Positions 1-5,893 of a DNA stretch of 14,239 nucleotides are shown here, in pieces. The notes below the pieces were generated by a model that was given only the letters and a program-made list of their open reading frames with translations, was not told the origin of the DNA and searched no databases. Within the stretch, counting starts at the first letter, position 1. Every line of letters begins with the position of its first letter. The position numbers and the translations under genes were made by a program. Where the stretch lies: positions 1 through 14,239 of the forward strand of contig JBHJOS010000089.1 in NCBI GenBank assembly GCA_050329415.1, given 5' to 3'. This DNA is from JANNOG01 sp050329415 (GTDB lineage Bacteria > Actinomycetota > Actinomycetes > Actinomycetales > JBBAYJ01).

Positions 1-32
1 CCCGCTCCGCGGGGCGGGAGGTGCCCCCAGCC
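1..32. repeat. GC-rich palindromic repeat arm inside the transposase fragment
   Basis: Positions 1-18 form an almost perfect palindrome: 1-8 pair with 11-18, with one T.G wobble. Next to it, 11-15 (GGGGC) can pair with 23-27 (GCCCC). On the reverse strand the stretch begins GCTGGGGGCACCTCCC, which resembles short palindromic repeats I associate with Streptomyces and related genomes. It falls where the transposase should read LRN..SLL and adds about two codons without breaking the frame. Any left arm would be before position 1. Confidence 0.35.
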
Positions 33-142
33 TGCTCCGCCTGACCGGCGCCACCAACATCACCGCCGGGCTACGCCACCACGACAGACGACCAGCCAAG
101 ATCATCAAACTGCTGACCAGCGGCAATCCGACAATGCCGTGA
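2..142 (+). pseudogene. C-terminal fragment of an ISAs1-type transposase
   Basis: The frame is open from the window edge to TGA at 140-142 and contains SLLRLTGATNITAGLRHH, then KIIKLLTSG shortly before the stop. From memory this is the conserved C-terminal end of ISAs1-family DDE transposases (usually LRN..SLLRLTG.TNIAAGLRHHARD). Only about 47 codons are visible. The residues just upstream, PLRGAGGAP, do not fit the family and coincide with a GC-rich palindromic repeat at 1-32, so this copy is probably interrupted or decayed even if more of the gene lies outside the window. The fragment overlaps the 3' end of the opposite-strand dehydratase. The family call rests on a short motif, so it is moderate. 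Confidence 0.6.
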
Positions 143-1070
143 CCCTGTCCAGCACCTTCGGCGCCACGTTGCCCCCGCACGACACCGCGAGCACCGTGCC
201 CGCGCCCGCCCCGGCCCGCCGCTCGGCGGCGGCCAGCGCCACTGCGGCGGCGCCCTCGACCACGGCATAGGCGTCCGCCGCCGCGCGCATGGTGCGCGCG
301 ATGTCGGCCTCGCCGACCAGGCACCACTCGTCCACCAGCTCGGCACACAGCGCCAGTGTGATCGCCCCGGGCTCCACGCCCCCGGCCGTCCCGTCCGAGA
401 GGGTGGGCCCGGCGTCGACGGCCACCACCTCGCCGGCGGCGACGGACGCCGCCATCGCCGCGTCCACCGCCGGGGACGCGCCGACGACCCGAGTCCCGGG
501 CCACGCCTCGGCGAGGACCGAGGCCACCCCGGCGATCAGGCCGCCGCCGCCGACGGCGACGACGACCTCGTCCGGCGGCGCCCAGCCCTGCTCGGCGAAC
601 TGCTCCCCGAGCTCCAGCCCGAGGGTCGCCTGGCCCGCCACGACGTCCGGGTCGTTGTACGGCGAGACGTAGCGGGCGCCCGTCCGCCGCGCGAGTTCCC
701 GGGCCGCCAGCTCGGCGGCCAGGCCGTCCCCGTCGACCTCGTGCACCTCGACCCCCAGCGCCGCGATCGCCCCCACCTTGCGCGCCGAGGCGCCGCGGGG
801 CACCACGACCACGCCTTCGCCGCCGAGGACCGACAGGGCGTGGGCGACCCCGAGGCCGTGGTTGCCGGACGAGGCCGCGACCACGGGGATCCCGGGGTGC
901 GCGGACAGGGCCGCCAGGGCGCCGCGGATCTTGAACGACCCGGTGTCCTGCCGGTGCTCTGCCTTGACCAGCAGGGGACCGACCCGGTCGATCCCGGTCC
1001 GCCGGACGCGGGCGCCGATCCGCCGGCGTGCCTCCCGAGCGGCCGCGGCGACCTCGGCGGGGGTGGTCAC
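105..1070 (-). CDS. PLP-dependent threonine/serine dehydratase with an IS-derived C-terminal tail
   Basis: This is a fold-type II PLP enzyme, likely deaminating L-threonine and/or L-serine to the 2-oxo acid and ammonia in the cytoplasm. The protein is 321 aa from GTG at 1070, a usual length for the single-domain form, and it has no C-terminal ACT regulatory domain. The PLP lysine is Lys47 in TGSFKIRGA; the substrate loop SSGNHG is at 67-72, the phosphate-binding glycine loop GGGGL at 174-178 and SCGGN at 297-301. The open frame extends upstream to 1241, but that part lies inside ceoC and has no family-like sequence. The start at 1070 overlaps the ceoC stop in GTGA (1070-1067), suggesting translational coupling. 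Conserved sequence ends at about Asp308 (VAPKVLD); residues 309-321 are encoded by the IS end at 105-147. The catalytic core is complete, so activity is probably kept. Threonine, serine and related substrates (for example hydroxyaspartate) cannot be separated by eye. Confidence 0.85.
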   Translation of the reverse strand: MTTPAEVAAAAREARRRIGARVRRTGIDRVGPLLVKAEHRQDTGSFKIRGALAALSAHPGIPVVAASSGNHGLGVAHALSVLGGEGVVVVPRGASARKVGAIAALGVEVHEVDGDGLAAELAARELARRTGARYVSPYNDPDVVAGQATLGLELGEQFAEQGWAPPDEVVVAVGGGGLIAGVASVLAEAWPGTRVVGASPAVDAAMAASVAAGEVVAVDAGPTLSDGTAGGVEPGAITLALCAELVDEWCLVGEADIARTMRAAADAYAVVEGAAAVALAAAERRAGAGAGTVLAVSCGGNVAPKVLDRVTALSDCRWSAV

Positions 1071-1747
1071 GGGGCGGGCCGGTCGGCCCGCGGCGTGGCC
1101 AGGAAGTGCGCCAGCTCCGCCTCGGAGTCGGTGACGGTGACGAACAGCAGCTCGTCGCCGCCCTCCAGGGTGTCGTGGGGCGTCGGGGCCAGCGGGATCC
1201 GGTCCCGCAGGATGCAGGTGAGGACCGTGTCCGGCGGCCACGTCACGTCACGCAGGACGGTGCCGACGACGGGGGAGTCCAGCGGCAGCGTGAACTCGAC
1301 CAGCTCCGCCCGGGACGAGGTGAACGAGAACAGCCGCACCAGGTCCCCGATCTCGACGGCCTCCTCCACCAGCGCCGTCATCAGCCGTGGGGTCGAGACC
1401 GCCACGTCCACACCCCAGTTCGCGTCGAACATCCACTCGTTCTTGGGGTTGTTCACCCGGGCGACCGTGCGGGGGACCCCGAACTCGGTCTTGGCCAGCA
1501 GCGACACCACGAGGTTGGCCTTGTCGTCGCCGGTGGCGGCCACGAGGACGTCGCAACCGGCGGGATCGGCCTCGGCGAGACGCGCCAGCTCGCAGCAGTC
1601 GGCGAGCAGCCACCGGGCCTCGGGGACGCGGTGCGGCTTGATGGCGGCCTCGTCCCGGTCCAGCAGCAGCACCTCGTGCCCCTTGCCGGTGAGCTCACGG
1701 GCGATGGACCGCCCCACGCTGCCTGCTCCGGCGATGACGACGCGCAT
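1067..1747 (-). CDS. ceoC: TrkA-family K+ uptake regulatory protein (CeoC-like)
   Basis: This 226-aa cytoplasmic RCK protein should bind NAD(H) and gate or regulate a K+ transporter. The N-terminal Rossmann (RCK_N) domain begins MRVVIAGAGSVG, with the glycine motif at residues 7-12 and an acidic residue at the end of strand 2 (Asp30). The C-terminal part, from about residue 140, has the look of an RCK_C domain and includes GDELLFVTV. ATG at 1747 is well supported: GAGGAG lies a few bases upstream (about 1753-1758) and the Rossmann strand starts directly after it. It lies 53 nt downstream of ceoB and overlaps the dehydratase start by 4 nt. In M. tuberculosis, ceoB and ceoC (Rv2691, Rv2692) are adjacent in the same order and also diverge from a membrane transporter gene. 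The symbol comes from that synteny; trkA is an equally valid label. Confidence 0.85.
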   Translation of the reverse strand: MRVVIAGAGSVGRSIARELTGKGHEVLLLDRDEAAIKPHRVPEARWLLADCCELARLAEADPAGCDVLVAATGDDKANLVVSLLAKTEFGVPRTVARVNNPKNEWMFDANWGVDVAVSTPRLMTALVEEAVEIGDLVRLFSFTSSRAELVEFTLPLDSPVVGTVLRDVTWPPDTVLTCILRDRIPLAPTPHDTLEGGDELLFVTVTDSEAELAHFLATPRADRPAP

Positions 1748-1800
1748 CGGCGCTCCTCGACTCGTAGGGGTGACCCGTCCGGCGATCCCGACGGCGCCGG

Positions 1801-2457
1801 TCAGCCGGGCCCGGCCTGAGCCACCGCTTCCGCGGCCCGGCCCCTGCCCGACCGGATCAGGGCGTGGACGACGTCGCCGTCCTGCAGGACGGTGTCGGGC
1901 TCGGGGAAGACCGCCGACCCCAGGCGCAGGACGTAGGCGACGCGCACCGCCGCGGCGGCCTCCAGGCGACTGATCCGGTGACCGATCCACGACGCCGTGA
2001 ACGGCAGCTCGACCAGCGAGACGCCGCCGGTGGGGTCGGTGTACTCGGGGGAGGAGTCGGTCGGCAGCAGCCGCCGGAGCATCTGCTCCGACGTCCACGG
2101 CACGGTGGCGACGGTGGGGATTCCGAGACGCTGGTAGACGGCGGCCCGGCCGGGGTCGTAGATCCGGGCCACCACCCGCTCGACCCCGTAGGTCTCGCGG
2201 GCGGTCCGCGCGGCGAGGATGTTGCTGTTGTCCCCACTGCTCACGGCCGCGAACGCGTACGCCTCCTCGATGCGGGCCGTCACCAGGGTGTCCCGGTCGA
2301 AGCCCACCCCGGTGACGCGTTCGCCACTGAAGCCGGCGGGCAGCCGCCGGAACGCGTGCGGGTCCTGGTCGATGACGGCGACCGTGTGACCCAGTTGCTC
2401 CACGTCGTGGGCCATCCGGGCGCCGACCCGGCCGCACCCCATGACCACGAAGTGCAC
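1801..2457 (-). CDS. ceoB: TrkA-family K+ uptake regulatory protein (CeoB-like)
   Basis: This 218-aa RCK protein is the first gene of the minus-strand operon. The Rossmann glycine motif GCGRVG is at residues 7-12 and the NAD-ribose acidic residue is Asp30 (AVIDQDP). The RCK_C-like part begins near residue 140 (GGVSLVEL) and ends with the family's GDVVHALI strand. CeoB and CeoC are single RCK units and could together make a hetero-octameric ring; that is an inference from the RCK family, where E. coli TrkA carries two such units in one chain. The start is GTG at 2457, because the first Rossmann strand (HFVVMGCG) follows at once. No Shine-Dalgarno sequence precedes it. Instead a TACCGT -10 element ends 6 nt upstream, so the mRNA is probably leaderless. 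No TrkH/TrkG subunit is nearby; the divergent KimA-like carrier is the likely functional neighbour. Confidence 0.87.
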   Translation of the reverse strand: MHFVVMGCGRVGARMAHDVEQLGHTVAVIDQDPHAFRRLPAGFSGERVTGVGFDRDTLVTARIEEAYAFAAVSSGDNSNILAARTARETYGVERVVARIYDPGRAAVYQRLGIPTVATVPWTSEQMLRRLLPTDSSPEYTDPTGGVSLVELPFTASWIGHRISRLEAAAAVRVAYVLRLGSAVFPEPDTVLQDGDVVHALIRSGRGRAAEAVAQAGPG

Positions 2458-2463
2458 GCGAGC

Positions 2464-2469
2464 ACGGTA
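2464..2469 (-). promoter_or_regulatory. Leaderless -10 element for ceoB operon
   Basis: On the minus strand TACCGT (TAnnnT) is followed by exactly 6 nt and then the ceoB GTG. This is the spacing seen when transcription starts at the first base of the start codon in actinobacteria. No clear -35 hexamer is visible. Confidence 0.6.
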
Positions 2470-2482
2470 GTGCGCGATTGCC

Positions 2483-2488
2483 TACGCT
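2483..2488 (+). promoter_or_regulatory. Leaderless -10 element for the KimA-like transporter gene
   Basis: TACGCT (TAnnnT) is followed by 7 nt (CCCGCAC) and GTG at 2496, and there is no Shine-Dalgarno sequence. This is the reason for choosing GTG 2496 over TTG 2478, because the TTG would lie upstream of the predicted transcription start. No convincing -35 hexamer is visible. Confidence 0.55.
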
Positions 2489-2495
2489 CCCGCAC

Positions 2496-4466
2496 GTGCC
2501 GTCGGTGTTCGATGTTCCCAAGCGGATGCTCCTGGGCAGGGCCCGCTCCTCGGGAGAGGCGGAGCGCACGCTGCTGCCCAGGCGGCTCGCCCTGCCGGTG
2601 TTCGCTTCCGACCCCGTGTCGTCGGTCGCCTACGCCGGCCAGGAGCTGGTGCTCGTCCTCGCCCTCGGCGGGGTGGCCCTGCTGGCCCTCGCGCCGTCGG
2701 TCGCCCTGGCCGTCTGCCTCGTGGTGACCATCGTGGTCGTCTCCTACGGCCAGGTGGTGCGGGCGTACCCGGGAGGGGGCGGCTCCTACGCCGCGGCGAG
2801 CGAGAACCTGGGACCCCGGGCGGGCACGGTGACCGCCGCGTCTCTCACCGTCGACTACGTCCTCACGGTCGCGGTGTCGACGGCAGCGGCCGCCCAGACC
2901 GTCGTCGGCGTGCTGCCCGCGCTCCGCGGGTACGAGCTCATCCTGGCGATCGCGGCGGTGCTGCTCGTCATGCTCGTCAACCTGCGCGGTCGCCGCGAGG
3001 CGGGCTGGGCGGCCATGGTTCCGGTGTACGGGTTCGTGCTCGTGGTGGCGGTGACGGTCGCGGTGGGCCTGGTCCGGGCCGGTCTGGGGGACACCCCGCG
3101 GGCGCCGAGCGCGGACCTCGTCCTCGCGGACACCGTCCCCTCGGAGTCGTGGCTGCTGCTCGTCCCGCTCGTGCTGCGGGCGTTCGTCAGCGGCGGGGCC
3201 GCGCTGGCGGGAGTCGAGGCGATCTCCAACGGGACGCCGTCGTTCCGCCCGCCGCAGGCGCGCAACGCTGCGACGACGCTGCTCGTCGTCGGCGCCATCA
3301 CCGTGGCCCTGTTCGGGGGCGTCATCACCCTGGCCGGGGTGGCCGACGTCCGGCTCGCCCCCAGTCCGTGCGATTTCGCCAACCTCCCGGACTGCGAGAA
3401 CGCGACCCAGGAGAGCCTGCTGCCCCAGCTCGCGAGCGCGGTCTGGGGGGCCGGCAGCGCGGCCGTCCCTCTCATGGTGGTGGCCACCGTGGGAGTTCTG
3501 CTCGGCGCGGCGAACAGTGCGTACAACGGGTTCCCGCTGCTGGCGGCCGTGCTGGCGAACGACCGGTACGCGCCCCGCCAGCTGGCCCACCGGGGGGACC
3601 GCCTGGCGTACACGAACGGGATCGTGTTCCTGTCCGTGGCCGCCGTCCTCGTGCTGCTTGCGGTGACGGCCGACGTGAGCCGCCTGGTCGACCTGTACCT
3701 GCTGGGGTTGCTGCTGTCGTTCACGCTGGCGCAGCTCGGCATGGCACGGCGGTTCCGGAGCGAGGCAGCGGTGGCGACGGCGCGGGCGCGCCGGGGGGCT
3801 CGCGGCAGGCTGGCCCTGGCCACCGTGGCGGCCCTGTCCACGGGAGCGGTCTTCCTCGTGAGCGTCGTCGTGAAGATTCCCATCGGGGCCTGGGCGACCG
3901 TGCTCGCCGGGGTCGGGCTTTACCTGTTCATGCGCGCGGTGCGCAGCCACTACGACACCGTCGCCGACCGCCTGGCGCTCGACGACTCCCACGAGACGAT
4001 GCCGGCCCGGGTGCACGCCGTGGTCCTGGTGTCGCGGCTGCACAAGCCGGTGCTGCGGGCCCTGGCGTACGCCCGGGCCACCCGGCCGGCCACGCTGGAG
4101 GCGGTGACGGTGGCGGTCGAGCCCGAGGCCGCGGTCGCCGTCCTCGAGGAGTGGGAGCGCCGCCGGATCCCGGTCCCCCTGCGGGTGCTCGACGCCCCCT
4201 ACCGCGAGATCACCGGACCGCTGATGACCTACGTCACGCAGCTGCGCCACCGCCATCCCCGCGACGCCGTGACGGTCTTCGTGCCGGAGTACGTGGTCGG
4301 TCGCTGGTGGCAGTCCTTCCTCCACAACCAGTCGACGCTGTGGCTGAAGAGCCGGCTCGAGGCGGCGCCCGGGGTCATGGTGGTCTCGGTGCCCTGGTTG
4401 CTCACCGACCCCGACGGGCAGCCGCCGGCGCCCGCCGTCCCACGGGGCACGGAGCCGGCCGAGTGA
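2496..4466 (+). CDS. APC-superfamily KimA/KUP-like potassium transporter
   Basis: A 656-aa inner-membrane carrier, probably a K+/H+ symporter. About twelve hydrophobic segments span residues 30-480, followed by a soluble USP-like domain (about 490-640), as in Bacillus subtilis KimA. Whole blocks match my memory of KimA: SDPVSSVAYAGQE (38-50), AYPGGGGSY (90-98), DYVLTVAVS (120-128), GVEAISN (239-245), GDRLAYTNGI (367-376). Candidate K+-site residues Asp39, Tyr46, Asp120, Tyr121, Thr124, Ser128, Glu241 and Tyr401 are kept, but the position equivalent to KimA Thr230 is Ala238. An extracytoplasmic loop carries Cys292 and Cys300, a possible disulfide. The start is GTG 2496 by the leaderless promoter; TTG 2478 would add six residues. 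It diverges from ceoB and overlaps the next gene in GTGA. The syntenic M. tuberculosis gene is Rv2690c. An amino-acid substrate cannot be excluded, but KimA similarity and ceoBC context favour K+. Confidence 0.8.
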   Translation: MPSVFDVPKRMLLGRARSSGEAERTLLPRRLALPVFASDPVSSVAYAGQELVLVLALGGVALLALAPSVALAVCLVVTIVVVSYGQVVRAYPGGGGSYAAASENLGPRAGTVTAASLTVDYVLTVAVSTAAAAQTVVGVLPALRGYELILAIAAVLLVMLVNLRGRREAGWAAMVPVYGFVLVVAVTVAVGLVRAGLGDTPRAPSADLVLADTVPSESWLLLVPLVLRAFVSGGAALAGVEAISNGTPSFRPPQARNAATTLLVVGAITVALFGGVITLAGVADVRLAPSPCDFANLPDCENATQESLLPQLASAVWGAGSAAVPLMVVATVGVLLGAANSAYNGFPLLAAVLANDRYAPRQLAHRGDRLAYTNGIVFLSVAAVLVLLAVTADVSRLVDLYLLGLLLSFTLAQLGMARRFRSEAAVATARARRGARGRLALATVAALSTGAVFLVSVVVKIPIGAWATVLAGVGLYLFMRAVRSHYDTVADRLALDDSHETMPARVHAVVLVSRLHKPVLRALAYARATRPATLEAVTVAVEPEAAVAVLEEWERRRIPVPLRVLDAPYREITGPLMTYVTQLRHRHPRDAVTVFVPEYVVGRWWQSFLHNQSTLWLKSRLEAAPGVMVVSVPWLLTDPDGQPPAPAVPRGTEPAE

Positions 4467-5830
4467 GCGGGGATCCGCCCACCGGACCGCACCTCACCGA
4501 GGTCGGCGGGGAAGCCGGCGGGGAGGCCGTCGTGCAGGTCGGCGCGCCCGCCCACGGCGGTCACGCCGTCGCGCGGCTGCCCGGCGACGGCGGGGAGCCG
4601 GGGCGGGTGGTCTTCGTCCGCCACGCCCTGCCCGGCGAGACGGTGCGGATCCGGGTCACCGAGGGGGGCGAGCGCGACCGGTACTGGCGGGCGGACGCCG
4701 TCGAGGTCCTGCGCGCCTCGCCGGACCGGGTCACGCCGCCCTGCCCGGTCGCCGGTCCGGGCGGCTGCGGCGGATGCGACCTGCAGCACGTGTCCCCGCC
4801 CGCCCAGCGCCGCTGGAAGGCGGCCGTCGTCGCCGAGGCCCTCGCCCGGATCGGGCGCCTGGATCCTGCCGAGATCCCGCCCGTCACCGTGGAGGCGCTG
4901 CCGGGACCCGGTGCCGAGGACGGGCTCCGCTGGCGCGGGCGGGTCCGGTTCGCGGTGGGCCCGGGTGGCCGGCTCGGGTTCCGGCGCCACCGCTCCCACG
5001 ACGTGGTCCCGGTCGAGGACTGCCCGATCACCCACCCGGACGTGCTCGCCACCGGAGTGACCGGAGCCCGCTGGCCGGGGGTCCGGGAGGTCTCGGTCGC
5101 GGTCGGCGACGACGGGCGGGTGGTCCGCGTCGTGCCGGGTGCCGGGACGGACCCGGCCCGGGCCGTCGCCCGCGGCTGGCGCCGTCCCCCCGACACCGGA
5201 CTCGTCGTCGACCCCGCCGGGCCGGACGGGGCGCCGCTGCGCCGGGGCCGAGCCCGGGTCGGCCACGACGTGGTGGGCGTCGGCGTCCGCCTGCGGGTGA
5301 GCCACGAGGGCTTCTGGCAGCCGCACCCGGGGGCACCCGAGGCGTACGTGGCGGCGGTCCGTGACGTGCTGCGGCCCGCGCCCGGCGACCGGCTGGCCGA
5401 CCTGTACTCGGGGGTGGGGCTGTTCGCAGCGGCCCTCGCGGCCGACGTCGGCACCGAGGGCGAGGTGGTCGCCGTCGAGGCGGACGGGCGCGCGGTCGCC
5501 GACGCCCGCCGCTCGCTGCACGACGTCCCCCGGGTGCGCCTGGTCCACGCCCGGGTCGAGGACGCACTGGCGGCGGGCGAGGTGCCCGCCGGAGCCGGCG
5601 TCGTCCTGGACCCGCCCCGGGCCGGAGCCGGTCTGGCGGTCGTCGATGCGTTGGCCGGGCTGAGCCCGGCGGCCGTGGCCTACGTCGCCTGCGACCCCGC
5701 CGCCCTGGCTCGCGACATCGCCCGGTTCCGCGAGCACGGGTACCGGCTGTCGTCGCTGCGGGCCTTCGATGCCTTCCCGATGACCCACCACGTCGAGTGC
5801 GTGGCAGGTCTCACCCGGGTCCCGGCCTGA
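4463..5830 (+). CDS. TrmA/RlmD-family Fe-S RNA (uracil-5-)-methyltransferase
   Basis: A 455-aa cytoplasmic SAM-dependent enzyme that should methylate C5 of a uridine in rRNA or tRNA. An N-terminal TRAM-like domain (about 10-85) is followed by a [4Fe-4S] cluster set: Cys94, Cys102 and Cys105 (GCGGCDLQH), and Cys187 (VEDCPITHP). The SAM-binding motif DLYSGVGLF is at 313-321 and LDPPRAGAG at 382-390. The catalytic nucleophile is Cys410 (YVACDPAALARD), and the general base is Glu445 (HHVECVAGLTR). The motif usually written F.QVN reads FWQPHPG (284-290). GTG 4463 overlaps the upstream stop by 4 nt, with GGAG at 4451-4454. The reading frame runs far upstream, but that part is a shadow of the transporter gene. 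Target specificity cannot be decided by eye. The syntenic M. tuberculosis gene is Rv2689c. Confidence 0.88.
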   Translation: MSGDPPTGPHLTEVGGEAGGEAVVQVGAPAHGGHAVARLPGDGGEPGRVVFVRHALPGETVRIRVTEGGERDRYWRADAVEVLRASPDRVTPPCPVAGPGGCGGCDLQHVSPPAQRRWKAAVVAEALARIGRLDPAEIPPVTVEALPGPGAEDGLRWRGRVRFAVGPGGRLGFRRHRSHDVVPVEDCPITHPDVLATGVTGARWPGVREVSVAVGDDGRVVRVVPGAGTDPARAVARGWRRPPDTGLVVDPAGPDGAPLRRGRARVGHDVVGVGVRLRVSHEGFWQPHPGAPEAYVAAVRDVLRPAPGDRLADLYSGVGLFAAALAADVGTEGEVVAVEADGRAVADARRSLHDVPRVRLVHARVEDALAAGEVPAGAGVVLDPPRAGAGLAVVDALAGLSPAAVAYVACDPAALARDIARFREHGYRLSSLRAFDAFPMTHHVECVAGLTRVPA

Positions 5831-5893
5831 GGCCCCCGCCGCGGTCCGGCAAGATGGAGGGGTCCCCCCCCGGTCTCGACCCCAGGAGGAGCC
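5831..5893 (+). promoter_or_regulatory. acnA leader with weak promoter candidate, C8 tract and small hairpin
   Basis: This 63-nt gap holds CAAGAT at 5850-5855, a weak -10 candidate with no recognisable -35. A run of eight C residues is at 5864-5871. A 6-bp inverted repeat, GGGGTC (5859-5864) with GACCCC (5878-5883), ends just before the Shine-Dalgarno AGGAGG at 5884-5889. The ribosome binding site is clear; the promoter and the role of the hairpin are guesses. Confidence 0.3.

Larger units (their letters stand above)
1..147 (+). mobile_element. Right end of an ISAs1-like insertion sequence
   Basis: The transposase stop at 140-142 is followed immediately by CCCTG at 143-147. Read on the other strand the element would begin CAGGGTCACGG, which fits my recollection that many ISAs1-family terminal inverted repeats begin CAGGG. 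To the right, from about 148, the sequence is dehydratase coding sequence on the minus strand. I therefore place the IS end at 147. The left end, the matching inverted repeat and any target duplication would lie outside the window, so the boundary is an inference. Confidence 0.5.

Noticed and set aside
1071..1241. Upstream extension of the dehydratase
   Set aside because: It lies wholly inside ceoC and encodes His/Pro/Arg/Gly-rich shadow sequence. GTG 1070 with its GTGA overlap is the better start.
2478..2495. TTG 2478 as the transporter start
   Set aside because: It would lie upstream of the transcription start implied by the TACGCT element, has no Shine-Dalgarno sequence, and adds six residues I do not recognise from the family.
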